A stretch of 64,000 nucleotides of DNA from Legionella_C dresdenensis (GTDB lineage: Bacteria; Pseudomonadota; Gammaproteobacteria; Legionellales; Legionellaceae): the NCBI RefSeq assembly GCF_042649825.1, contig NZ_JBHSAB010000001.1, positions 558,001 through 622,000 of the forward strand. Direction: 5' to 3'. The translations under genes and the position numbers were made by a program. The notes under the pieces are model-generated. The model saw only the letters and a list, made by a program, of their open reading frames with translations, was not told where the DNA came from and made no database searches. Positions 35,427 through 43,672 of this stretch are shown here, piece after piece (the first letter of the stretch is position 1; each line of letters begins with the position of its first letter).

Positions 35427-37463
35427 ATGCCTGTAGCTGTTTTAAAATTTACAACGCAACCTGAAAAAAACTTAATTGAATCCACTAAAACTGGAGCAAT
35501 CGTATATCATCTACCAAAAATTACTGAGCAGGTATTTTTCCCGCGCTGTGAATTTTTTGCGCGATTTGGCAGTATTTATGAAATGGCCAATCCCCACAGC
35601 TACGACACCTACCATCGCAGCAATAAAAAAAAACTTGCAGGTGTCAAACAAAAAGACATGGTTTTTGCAGGAAACAACCCTCAAACTCTGAAAGGAATTT
35701 ATCCTAAAAGCGGGAATTTTTATAATCCATTTCATTTTAAAACCTATCGTCAAGCAGTTACACCGATAAATATAGAGCGTGATAGTTGGAATGACAGTTG
35801 CTGGTATGACTATTTGCTCGGTTACCAAAAAAGATGGGCAAAGGATATTGTTGATAAAATTTTAATGGCTGGCATTGAACAAATTAAAATTAATGCTGAT
35901 AATAATTATCCCTGTGTTTTATTATCATTTCCCAAACCGACAGCAGAAAAAAATCCTTCAGTCTGGACTCAGTTTTATAGTATCTATTTTATTGTTATTG
36001 CTAATAAATTAGCTTATGAACGCGGTGTTAATATAGAAATTCATCGCAGGTCGAGCTTTGATGCTTTGCGACCATCAGTTGCTGAGTGCGGAGAAAGTTT
36101 GCGAATATCGCTCGGGTTAATTCCTGCTGCTTATGCGGACTGTTTAGTCGATGCGATTATTTTATTACACAGTCTATTGAATCAACAGCAACATTTTGCT
36201 ATCAAATTTGGTTCAAAAAAACTTGAAAATACCTTACAGCAATACAATACATTAAAATCAAACGAAGCAAAAAAGTGTTCTATTGCCCTTAAAAAAACCT
36301 TATGGGAAACGCTTTGGGCGCCAGGTGATTCGAGTAATCGTTCATTTGCTACTCAAATTTTTCGTTCTCCTTATACAGTTGAATACTTAATTAATCAAAT
36401 AACGATATTAAGCCTACAAAAGCCCATAGCAGAAATTATAGCGAACCAAACTGATTTCAGTGCAACATTTGTTAAGCCATTACAAAATCTCTTTGAGCAT
36501 TTTACCTTATCGGGCAAATCACTTTCACTCGCAGTACCCCAAGAGTCTTTGCGTACCTTTTCCTGGAAACATCAAAATTCATTGGATGATCCGGATTATT
36601 GGAAGATAGTGAAAAGATTTGCCACTATGCTAGGTGGGGATGATGCAGTTATTGAGCAGATAATAACTAACAAAGTCCAAACCCATTTACATTGCGTTTT
36701 TGAATACTGGATTAAAGAGTTTTTCTTTCACCCATTCTCATTCCCTGATGAGCAGATTGACGATGGTTATGGTTCTGATTCAGACGAAGAGACTGAATTT
36801 AGCTTATCTTCCTCTAAAGCAATAACCATTTCAGCTAAAAAATTGATTACAGCAACCGGGATGCGTGCTATTCAATTATGTTATGCTGCGGCCAAATGTT
36901 ATTTAGCTGATATGCATCAAATTGATACATTAAATATCATTTATCATACACAGTTTATGTATTATGAAACCAATGAAGCGATTAGCCGATTTTCTATTCC
37001 GCTAGAAATTGATAATGATCCGCCAAAGAATAAAAAACAGCAGGACATTACTTTTTTTGATCTTAATTTTTGTAATAACAGCCAATTTGAGCAAAAATCT
37101 CTATTAAGTCAAATAAAAAAATCTGCATACATTGCAATCATTGATACAACCAGCTCAACAACGAAAGAAATGCGTTCTGCTCTAAAGCAATTGTTTTCAA
37201 AAAGACCTAAACTTGAAATCATTTGCCTGATAAGTAGCGGTCTGAAAAATGAGCAAGGAATGAGTGATTATAATCCTTACGGCACAATTCGAATTTTTGC
37301 GCAATCAAAGATAAATAAAGATAAATTTTATAAGTTTATTGTAGAGCTTGAGAAAAATGCCGGTTACCAACATCCAGCTTATAGCCATTTACTAAGGAAA
37401 AACGCTAAACAACATGGGTTAACACCGACTAATAGCTCAATTTTAGGGATTGCACCTGCATAA
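35427..37463 (+). CDS. Large protein of unknown function; possible PLP-fold-like C-terminal part
   Basis: Not recognised. The 678-residue product has no signal peptide or membrane helix. A strongly acidic, serine-rich linker (DDGYGSDSDEETEFSLSSS) near 443-461 separates a large N-terminal region from a C-terminal part. That part has AKKLITATGMRAIQLCY and, about 130 residues later, LISSGLKNEQGMSDYNPYG, loosely like the A-T-G-M and S-x-L-K segments of fold-type I PLP enzymes of Cys/Met metabolism; this is a weak resemblance. Base composition seems more AT-rich than the neighbouring polysaccharide genes. In a Legionella-like genome it could be a secreted effector, but no translocation signal can be proven here. 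Confidence 0.6.
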   Translation: MPVAVLKFTTQPEKNLIESTKTGAIVYHLPKITEQVFFPRCEFFARFGSIYEMANPHSYDTYHRSNKKKLAGVKQKDMVFAGNNPQTLKGIYPKSGNFYNPFHFKTYRQAVTPINIERDSWNDSCWYDYLLGYQKRWAKDIVDKILMAGIEQIKINADNNYPCVLLSFPKPTAEKNPSVWTQFYSIYFIVIANKLAYERGVNIEIHRRSSFDALRPSVAECGESLRISLGLIPAAYADCLVDAIILLHSLLNQQQHFAIKFGSKKLENTLQQYNTLKSNEAKKCSIALKKTLWETLWAPGDSSNRSFATQIFRSPYTVEYLINQITILSLQKPIAEIIANQTDFSATFVKPLQNLFEHFTLSGKSLSLAVPQESLRTFSWKHQNSLDDPDYWKIVKRFATMLGGDDAVIEQIITNKVQTHLHCVFEYWIKEFFFHPFSFPDEQIDDGYGSDSDEETEFSLSSSKAITISAKKLITATGMRAIQLCYAAAKCYLADMHQIDTLNIIYHTQFMYYETNEAISRFSIPLEIDNDPPKNKKQQDITFFDLNFCNNSQFEQKSLLSQIKKSAYIAIIDTTSSTTKEMRSALKQLFSKRPKLEIICLISSGLKNEQGMSDYNPYGTIRIFAQSKINKDKFYKFIVELEKNAGYQHPAYSHLLRKNAKQHGLTPTNSSILGIAPA

Positions 37464-37499
37464 TATTCAATTATTTCTTAACTGAATGCAGTGAAACAT

Positions 37500-37537
37500 A
37501 GCCTGGGTGCAGGTTCACAGAACCGGAACCCGGGCTT
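37500..37537. repeat. Imperfect palindrome in convergent intergenic gap
   Basis: AGCCTGGGTGCAGGTTC-ACA-GAACC-GGAACCCGGGCTT forms a stem with inner GGTTC/GAACC and outer GCCTGGGT/ACCCGGGC parts. It lies between the convergent genes ending at 37463 and 37548. The sequence type resembles dispersed palindromes seen in many proteobacteria. There is no T-tract, so it is not a typical terminator. Confidence 0.6.
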
Positions 37538-37547
37538 CATTCCATAG

Positions 37548-38093
37548 CTATTTTCCAGTTTTACCAGAGCAGGTAGCAGCCACGCCATTGACTGCATCAT
37601 TAAACTGTTTGTCTGTCATATCACCTGATTTTGTAGCCAGATCAAGCAGTTTAGGTTCAGCGCAGGCGCAATAGGCCTCGGCAGACTGTTTAACTGTTTC
37701 ATTCATGTCAGGATAAACTAATGCCCAGCTATCCTGGCAATATTCCATAATATTGTCTTTAGTCGCTTTATCCAGCCCTTCGTCATCATCCAGTTTGTTC
37801 ATGGCGTCAACCAGCAGTGTACGCGACATGCAAACCTGTGAAGCATGATTAATCGCTTCACTGTCATTTAAGGGCTGTTGTAATGCAGCGCAATCGCAAT
37901 ATTGCTCGCCAAAATTTTGAAAATCAACTTTATCTTTTATTTCCCCGGCACGCTCCATCCAGGCTTTCAGACAAACAGATTGAAAAGTTTGTGCTGGCTC
38001 GGCTTTGGTTTGCGCCTCGTCAGCAAAGCAGGAAAAGGCACAAGAACCCGCCAATATTATTCCAACCAGTATTTTCACGGCTTTATTTTTCAT
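37548..38093 (-). CDS. Cys-rich exported protein with internal duplication, function unknown
   Basis: A 181-residue protein with a signal peptide at residues 1-25 (MKNKAVKILVGIILAGSCAF, cut near CFADEA). The mature part has eight cysteines in two similar halves. Each has C-x(4)-W, then about 20 residues later YC-x-C, then a further C about 30 residues on: SVCLKAWM...QYCDC...QVC and EYCQDSWAL...AYCAC...TC. This suggests a duplicated disulfide-bonded alpha-helical unit in the periplasm. A truncated copy of its 5' end lies at 35258-35299. No known family could be named. Confidence 0.7.
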   Translation of the reverse strand: MKNKAVKILVGIILAGSCAFSCFADEAQTKAEPAQTFQSVCLKAWMERAGEIKDKVDFQNFGEQYCDCAALQQPLNDSEAINHASQVCMSRTLLVDAMNKLDDDEGLDKATKDNIMEYCQDSWALVYPDMNETVKQSAEAYCACAEPKLLDLATKSGDMTDKQFNDAVNGVAATCSGKTGK

Positions 38094-38122
38094 TGCATTG
38101 TGCTCCCTGCGGTTATTTTATT

Positions 38123-39664
38123 TTAATTTAATTTAATTTCACGGCCTTGTTCATTTTTAGGCTCAGGTTTTGGATCTTGTACGACTCTCAAATCAGCAAG
38201 CTGCGCTTTATAAAAACTTGTAGTTTCTTTTGCTCTGGTTGATTTGCTTTTTTGAAGTGAAGCATCCACCGTCGCGTCAATCTTATTCAGTAGTTCTTGT
38301 ACTTTCTTTGGATCAGGAGTCGTACCTCGATGCTCAGCTTTAAATTCCGCGATCATCTTCCGAACTTCTTTCACAGTCTCAGGGGTTTTCCTGCCGAACC
38401 AGCCTTTACCCAGTTTATTCAGGCGAGGATCATTAAATTTTGCTTCCAATTGATCAAGTTTCTGCAACTCTGGACTTTTAGTCTGACTGATTACATTAGT
38501 GAACGCTTTTTCTTCTCTGGAATTTAAATCTGTACCAGGGGTCACCGGCAAGCCAAAATTTCTTTCAACTACATTCTTGTAAGCCGAGGGATTTAATCCA
38601 TTACTGTTTAAAACTGCCGTAGTCGATACGCCAATAAATTCTTCACCGACAAATCCTGCCCCCCTGCCATTTTTCCAATATTCACCGACATCATAAACTC
38701 CGTAAACCACATCAGCATCTGAAGGATTATGAAATGCACATTTAATACCTTGTTGTGCAAGTTCATCAGCAATATACATCACGTCTTTGCTGGCTCTTAT
38801 CACATTTGGCGGCTCTCCCGCCTGTTTCATTGCTTCATTAAAAAATGGAATATTGTTTGGATGTCCCGGATGATAAATAACGTTTAAGTTCGGATATTGT
38901 CTGGCAACATCCATTAATATTTTGAAATAAACCTCGGGTTCCCCCCCAAAAACTCCCAAACCGGCAGCAGGCATAGTAATATGAGTCGCCCCCTCAGCCA
39001 CAGCGGCGGAAAATATATTGTGATACATACCAGTAAGTAATTGCGAAGTCTGCTCCTGCGAGAGCGCTCTTCCCTTGGTCATAAAATTTAAGGCCGGACT
39101 GGAAAGCAGCAGAATTCCTGGATCATCAACACCAATTTTACCTTCTTTAGGGACTGAAATTGCTTTGCCGTCAACGACTTGTTGCTTTACCAATAAATCA
39201 ATCTCCTGAACATGACAAACACCCACAGCCATATTCAACCAATGCAGATTGGCATCTTCGGATATTTGGTCATCCTGTGCCTTTACCTGTTTTCCCTGAA
39301 CCGCCTGGTTGTAAAGTCCTGGTTTAATAATATCGGTATTAACATAAACCTTGGCGCTATTAAGCAATCTGTCCAGTCGCGCGCCGGGGATAGTTAACGT
39401 GCCCGGTTTATCCTGATCAAAACTTTGAATAGTTATATCTTTGTTATTTTCTTGTGCCAGCGGTTTACCATCTGCCGTAGACGATAGCGGCATATTACGT
39501 GCATTATCACCCTGGTTACAACCAAGCCCGCTTAATAATTGCTGTGCAGGTTTTTTGTCGAAAGGAATGCTTTCACCTTTGCCGGTACTACATGTATACA
39601 TTGAAAAATTCCCGACCTTATTTTCAACTTGCTCGAGCAATCCTCTCAATTGTTCTGAAGGCAT
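38123..39664 (-). CDS. Macrodomain-like protein with helical C-terminal region, candidate effector
   Basis: A 513-residue protein without signal peptide or membrane helices. The central part (about 160-360) has macrodomain features: DDPGILLLSSPALNFMTKG, then a helix, ATHITMPAAGLGVFGGEPEVYFKIL (the G-x-G-V-F-G phosphate loop) and VIYHPGHP. A following block, AFHNPSDADVVYGVYDVG with GRGAGFVGEEFIGVSTTAVLNSNG, may be part of the same binding fold. The C-terminal 130 residues are charged and helical. Macrodomains bind or cleave ADP-ribose; some Legionella Dot/Icm effectors (for example MavL) carry related folds. The C-terminal tail EPKNEQGRE is acid-rich, compatible with but not proof of translocation. 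The start has no clear binding site. Confidence 0.65.
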   Translation of the reverse strand: MPSEQLRGLLEQVENKVGNFSMYTCSTGKGESIPFDKKPAQQLLSGLGCNQGDNARNMPLSSTADGKPLAQENNKDITIQSFDQDKPGTLTIPGARLDRLLNSAKVYVNTDIIKPGLYNQAVQGKQVKAQDDQISEDANLHWLNMAVGVCHVQEIDLLVKQQVVDGKAISVPKEGKIGVDDPGILLLSSPALNFMTKGRALSQEQTSQLLTGMYHNIFSAAVAEGATHITMPAAGLGVFGGEPEVYFKILMDVARQYPNLNVIYHPGHPNNIPFFNEAMKQAGEPPNVIRASKDVMYIADELAQQGIKCAFHNPSDADVVYGVYDVGEYWKNGRGAGFVGEEFIGVSTTAVLNSNGLNPSAYKNVVERNFGLPVTPGTDLNSREEKAFTNVISQTKSPELQKLDQLEAKFNDPRLNKLGKGWFGRKTPETVKEVRKMIAEFKAEHRGTTPDPKKVQELLNKIDATVDASLQKSKSTRAKETTSFYKAQLADLRVVQDPKPEPKNEQGREIKLN

Positions 39665-39774
39665 TTCTGAACTACCATTAGTTGAATTAATTTAAGTATA
39701 GAACAATTATCTGGTAAGCCATCCTGAACCAGCGGGAGATTGCCGCGTTACGCTCGGAATAACATAACTGGGAG

Positions 39775-40023
39775 TCATTTTTCTTTTAAATACAAATCGA
39801 TATGGGAACCATCACAAAAAGGAGCCTGTTGGGTTTGCCCGCAGGTGCACAGGCATGCGCTTTCACTGATATCAGCCGTGAATACCACTGATTTATCAGG
39901 GCAACAGGCTTTATTACCAGTACACCATGGCAAGTCATCTGATTCTGTGCAGCCGCACCAGCGATATTCTTTTCCAGCTTTGACATCGCATAATACAGGA
40001 AAATTTCGTCGTTTTTGCTCCAT
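39775..40023 (-). CDS. CDGSH iron-sulfur domain protein
   Basis: Small protein of 82 residues with a CDGSH cluster motif: CTCGQTQQAPFCDGSH near residues 59-74 has the C-x-C-x2-(S/T)-x3-P-x-C-D-G-S-H pattern that binds a 2Fe-2S centre. An earlier CGCTESDDLPWC-TGNK near 23-38 looks like a second, degenerate copy lacking the final His, as in two-motif bacterial members. No signal peptide. It ends close to the next gene upstream (two-base gap), so it may be co-transcribed with the thioredoxin-like membrane protein. Confidence 0.85.
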   Translation of the reverse strand: MEQKRRNFPVLCDVKAGKEYRWCGCTESDDLPWCTGNKACCPDKSVVFTADISESACLCTCGQTQQAPFCDGSHIDLYLKEK

Positions 40024-40025
40024 AA

Positions 40026-41234
40026 TCAGGGCATATCCTTATTTGCTTTTTTTTGATAATAAGACTGAACCCAGGCAATTAGCGCCGATAGCGTAACAAT
40101 CACGATGAAACTCAGATAATTTGCCAGTACATAAGGATAAATTACCAACATAGCTCCTGTAAGCGCCAGAAAAACATTGGCAAATATAAACAAGTAACGG
40201 CTGCCTTCCGCTTTAAAGTAATAATAGATAACATAAAATAGACCCGCTATTGCGCTAATGACGGTCAGATAAATCAGATGATAAATAATCAGATATCGTA
40301 TCTGAACCGCTAAAGTAAGGTTTTGGACTGTTAGCCATTGTTGAAACATTAACGAAAAATTGGGCAGGGTGAGTTGCGGATAAAATTGCAAGGGCAGCGA
40401 CAATAAGGTGAATAATAAAATCCAGCCATCACTTGGCATAGTCCGCCAATTATATTTCCTCACCGCGCAAATGATCACAGCACTGCAAACAGCTAAGCCA
40501 ATCAGGGCGGCCGGAAGCCGGATATAGGGCAATAATTGATAAAGTAACTGGTTATTCACTTGCTGCAGGCAATGACTTAGTGCAGTACCAGCCAAAAACA
40601 GAACGGCCCCTATCCACTTTGCTGTTCCGGGTATCAGAACCAACAGCGATAACAAGGCAATAAGAGTAAACACCGTTCCTGAACTCACTGCATCGACAGC
40701 TGACATGGTCGGAATAAACCGCAGCGCTGAAACCGGCTTTTTCTCTGCCGAGAGACTGACATCATACCAGTTTGACGCCGACATTCGGGCAATGGCATCG
40801 ACAGTTCCCTGTTTCAGTTCGCCCTGTTTGGCAATTTGCTGGCGACAGAACTGCAGCGCTTTCAATAATTGTTTACCCGTACTGCCGTCATCTGCAAAGC
40901 CTACCCACCGGGTATTACAGAAAAATATTGAAGGTACGGCAAAATCTGTCGCTTTAATCTGTTCAAGATAGTGATTAAAAGTAATCAGATCGGCTTTTTG
41001 ATCATTAATATAATAGCGTTTAACAGCAAGCCATTTTTCCGTTTGTTCCAATTCGGTAAAAAACTGATTGGTTTTCTGGCAATGCGGACAGGTTGAGCTT
41101 AGGAACAGATTAACATTCAGGGTTACCTGCCGCCCGGGTTCATAGTTATACCAGGTAATTGCCGGGTCTGCCGCATGGTTAAAAGTTGACCATAAGCCAA
41201 GCATGATAAGGAGGATGAATCCTGAAAACCGCAT
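40026..41234 (-). CDS. Exported thioredoxin-like domain fused to multi-span membrane domain
   Basis: About 402 residues with three parts. An N-terminal signal sequence or helix (MRFSGFILLIMLGLWSTF) is followed by a domain of about 100 residues with LFLSSTCPHCQKTNQFF, a CxxC redox site of thioredoxin/glutaredoxin type, and VPSIFF with the usual cis-Pro. The C-terminal 220 residues hold about seven to eight membrane helices with no charged core. The layout suggests a periplasmic disulfide reductant or electron-transfer protein, functionally similar to CcdA/ScsB-like systems, but sequence similarity to those is not obvious. I prefer ATG 41234 over the upstream GTG 41273 because the signal sequence starts there. 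Confidence 0.7.
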   Translation of the reverse strand: MRFSGFILLIMLGLWSTFNHAADPAITWYNYEPGRQVTLNVNLFLSSTCPHCQKTNQFFTELEQTEKWLAVKRYYINDQKADLITFNHYLEQIKATDFAVPSIFFCNTRWVGFADDGSTGKQLLKALQFCRQQIAKQGELKQGTVDAIARMSASNWYDVSLSAEKKPVSALRFIPTMSAVDAVSSGTVFTLIALLSLLVLIPGTAKWIGAVLFLAGTALSHCLQQVNNQLLYQLLPYIRLPAALIGLAVCSAVIICAVRKYNWRTMPSDGWILLFTLLSLPLQFYPQLTLPNFSLMFQQWLTVQNLTLAVQIRYLIIYHLIYLTVISAIAGLFYVIYYYFKAEGSRYLFIFANVFLALTGAMLVIYPYVLANYLSFIVIVTLSALIAWVQSYYQKKANKDMP

Positions 41235-41336
41235 TGTTCTTCTCGTGTAGCAAGGAAATAAGCTTATGATCACCTTAAATCAGGGGAATTATCAAGCCTT
41301 AAACGTCGGTTCTCTGCCATTAAGTTATGAAATTAG

Positions 41337-41424
41337 TTATTCCAGCGAAGGCGGAAATTTGATCCATCACACAAGGTAAACTGCCAACTTGAGAAATAGA
41401 TTCCCGCCTTCGCGGGAATGACAG
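41337..41424. repeat. Inverted pair of GAAGGCGG-type palindromic repeats
   Basis: Left arm TTATTCCAGCGAAGGCGGAA and right arm ATTCCCGCCTTCGCGGGAAT are imperfect inverses about 35 bases apart. The right arm is itself a palindrome (CCCGC-CTTC-GCGGG-like). This sequence type (GTCATTCCCGCGAAGGCGGG) is a widespread dispersed repeat in proteobacteria. It fills most of the 41274-41496 gap. Confidence 0.75.
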
Positions 41425-41496
41425 TATCTGGATGGCTATGGTGTAAAACGTCGTTTCGGATTATCATTTCTCTAATATCACAACGAGGTAACACCA

Positions 41497-42399
41497 TTGG
41501 ACAGGCGTAATTCATTTTCGGCGACAGGCATGATTTTTCTCTTCCTGGCGCAAACCATGGTTGGTATCAATATTGTCTCATCCAAATTGCTGGTTTCTGA
41601 AATTCCTGTGCTGTTACTATTAACAATACGCTTTAGCCTTGCCACCTTTATCCTGCTTCCCCTGCACTGGCTGACACCCGATAAGAAGCTCACTCTGAAA
41701 AATCACTTCGCGAGCCTCCAGACTAAGGATTACATTTTTCTGCTAGCCCAGGCTCTTACTGCCGGAGTTATGTTTAATACCCTGATGCTATCAGGACTTA
41801 ACTATACCGATGCCAATATTGCCGGCATTATTACCAGTACCCTTCCTGCTATTATTGCGGTGATGGCATGGATTGTATTGAAGGAAAAATTTACCGGCAA
41901 ACAAAGTCTTTGTATTGTATTTGCAACAGCAGGCTTAATTGTAATTGCTACCGATAAAGTCAGTTCTGTGACCGATAATAATTCTTTTTTTGGCGATCTT
42001 CTGGTTTTTTTATCTCTATTTCCTGAAGCGACCTACTATATATTGTGCAAATTACACCCTAACAAGCTTCCGGTTTTTATCGTTTCCGCCCTTATGAACG
42101 GCATTAATGCGCTTCTGGTTTTTCCATCCTTGTTGTTTATTAATTGGAATCTGACCGGAATAAGCCTGATTGACTGGGCGATTTTATTTATTCTCGGATT
42201 AAGTTCCGGTTTATTCTATGTTTTCTGGTATTTTGGCTGTCAGCGCGTCGATGGGCTGCTGACGTCTTTATCTACGGCAGTGATGCCGATCGCAACTGTT
42301 ATATTCGCCTGGATAATCCTTGGCGAGAAATTGACCATACTTGAGTGTCTTGGTATGGGATTAGTCATTTTTTCGATTGTTTTATACGCTAAACGCTAG
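41497..42399 (+). CDS. EamA/DMT-family transporter
   Basis: Drug/metabolite transporter superfamily protein of 300 residues with ten predicted helices in two EamA repeats (about 10-145 and 155-298). The family features include MVGINIVSSKLLV, YTDANIAGIITSTLPAIIAVMAW at the end of repeat one, and SLSTAVMPIATVIFAWIILGEKL at the end of repeat two. The start is a TTG at 41497 with CGAGGT eight bases before it; the alternative ATG 41530 has no comparable site and would remove part of helix one. The TAG stop is formed by the TA and first G of the small element at 42399. Confidence 0.85.
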   Translation: MDRRNSFSATGMIFLFLAQTMVGINIVSSKLLVSEIPVLLLLTIRFSLATFILLPLHWLTPDKKLTLKNHFASLQTKDYIFLLAQALTAGVMFNTLMLSGLNYTDANIAGIITSTLPAIIAVMAWIVLKEKFTGKQSLCIVFATAGLIVIATDKVSSVTDNNSFFGDLLVFLSLFPEATYYILCKLHPNKLPVFIVSALMNGINALLVFPSLLFINWNLTGISLIDWAILFILGLSSGLFYVFWYFGCQRVDGLLTSLSTAVMPIATVIFAWIILGEKLTILECLGMGLVIFSIVLYAKR

Positions 42400-42559
42400 G
42401 GCGTGTTTTTAAAGTTTTTCTGGAAGCGAAAAAGCAAGAAAATGAGGCTGAATTTTTGGTCGATTGAGGCGAATAGCCGGCTCTATTTAACGAAATCGAG
42501 CATAAATTCAGACCATTTTATTGCTTTTGGAGCCCAGAAATAACTTTAAAAACACGCCC
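42399..42559. mobile_element. 161-bp hairpin MITE-like element flanked by TA
   Basis: The ends are perfect inverted repeats (GGGCGTGTTTTTAAAGTT), and similarity between arms continues inward for about 65-70 bases with few mismatches (CTGG, AAAAGCAA, AAAATG, CTGAATTT, TCGATT in matching order). It is flanked by TA on both sides (42397-42398 and 42560-42561), as expected for Tc1/mariner-IS630-type target duplication. No coding capacity. It lies between the EamA transporter gene and a convergent CBS-domain gene. Confidence 0.85.
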
Positions 42560-42568
42560 TAGGGCCGC

Positions 42569-43000
42569 TTAAGTATGAATATAATTTTCGAGATGTTTTA
42601 TCTCTTGTTGTTTACTTTCCAAAATATGAAACAGCAAGTCGCCAATTGATAAAACCGCGATCAATATACCATTTTCTTCAATCAGGACATGTCTGCGTTT
42701 TGTTTTAGTAATCACTTCCATGGCCGCTTCAACAGGCATATCAACCGTCAATATACTGACATCGGTATAGGCAATATCACCTGCGGTAGCGACATCTGGA
42801 TCAAGGTGCTGGTTAATACACGAGCGTACAATATCCCTTTCAGTCACCATACCCAACAAACGCTTGTCATCATGCACAACCAGCGCGCCAACGTCTTGAC
42901 GGATCATCAGGTTAACACAATGGGTTACGCTGAGTTGCGGATCAACATACACAATTGGCCGCCTTGGGTTTGACAGTGCAGAGTAAATTAATTCAGCCAT
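42569..43000 (-). CDS. CBS-domain pair protein
   Basis: A 143-residue protein made of two CBS motifs, which bind adenosyl ligands and usually act as sensors or regulators. Repeat one: IVYVDPQLSVTHCVNLMIRQ and VGALVVHDDKRLLGMVTERDIV; repeat two: DVSILTVDMPVEAAMEVI and RHVLIEENGILIAVLSIGDL. ATG 43000 is preceded by AAGGAAG and starts the domain; the longer frame to 43060 adds a hydrophobic Cys-rich leader without similarity. Target unknown. Confidence 0.85.
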   Translation of the reverse strand: MAELIYSALSNPRRPIVYVDPQLSVTHCVNLMIRQDVGALVVHDDKRLLGMVTERDIVRSCINQHLDPDVATAGDIAYTDVSILTVDMPVEAAMEVITKTKRRHVLIEENGILIAVLSIGDLLFHILESKQQEIKHLENYIHT

Positions 43001-43072
43001 AATACACTTCCTTAGCCTGCAATATCGAGAGAGGATATGTATAAATATAGCACAAAACAAGGTCTTGAGGGA

Positions 43073-43096
43073 GTAGGTTGGGTCGTTTGACCCAAC
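43073..43096. repeat. GTTGGGTC palindrome, single copy
   Basis: GTAG followed by GTTGGGTC-GTTT-GACCCAAC. Same family as at 34142 in opposite orientation by its GTAG border. It sits between the CBS gene and the downstream end of the lipoprotein gene. Confidence 0.9.
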
Positions 43097-43124
43097 ATTT
43101 CCGATTTAAATAAACGACAGGTTT

Positions 43125-43574
43125 TTAGTTAACTATACGCCATGAGCCATCAGCCTGACGGCATGCTTTGCCGTAAACTTCCTGCGTTTTACCGCCGATG
43201 ATTGCACGGGTGGTGTATTCGCGGCATGGTTGTTGGTTAGTGTAATATGTTCTGGTTGAACGGACAGTATAGCTATTGCCGGTATCCGGATTACGCCAGT
43301 TTACTGCTTTGCCAGTAGGCGCAGTTTCCAAAGCCTGTTGCATTTCGAGGCGATCGAGTTTATCCATTGACCGGCCAATATTACCGCCCAGATATGCTCC
43401 TAATAACGCACCGCCAGCAGCTGCTGCAACGCGCCCTGAACCACCGCCGAACTGGCTGCCTATCAATCCGCCAACGACACCGCCAGTTACTGTTCCAACG
43501 CCTTCATTAGTCACTGGAGCACAACCGCTCAGCATGAATGACAAGGCTAAAGACGCCAAAAGTACTTTTTTCAT
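43125..43574 (-). CDS. Glycine-zipper lipoprotein (17 kDa surface antigen/SmpA-like)
   Basis: Predicted outer-membrane lipoprotein. The signal peptide ends in the lipobox LSGC near residue 17-20. A glycine zipper follows (GGVVGGLIGSQFGGGSGRVAAAAGGALLGAYLGG, described here as about residues 30-65), then a soluble domain with WRNPDTGNSYTVRSTRTY and CREYTTRA, the arrangement of Rickettsia 17-kDa antigen-like proteins. I set ATG 43574 as start because AGGTG is 7 bases upstream and too close to ATG 43580. Probably linked to envelope integrity. Confidence 0.87.
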   Translation of the reverse strand: MKKVLLASLALSFMLSGCAPVTNEGVGTVTGGVVGGLIGSQFGGGSGRVAAAAGGALLGAYLGGNIGRSMDKLDRLEMQQALETAPTGKAVNWRNPDTGNSYTVRSTRTYYTNQQPCREYTTRAIIGGKTQEVYGKACRQADGSWRIVN

Positions 43575-43672
43575 AAACATTCACCTATCTGTTTTTTTAA
43601 GCCCATAAGCGCTGATTTTACCATTATGGTTTTATATTATCCATATCAAGGTCTCCCTTTCCGATCTCCGAA

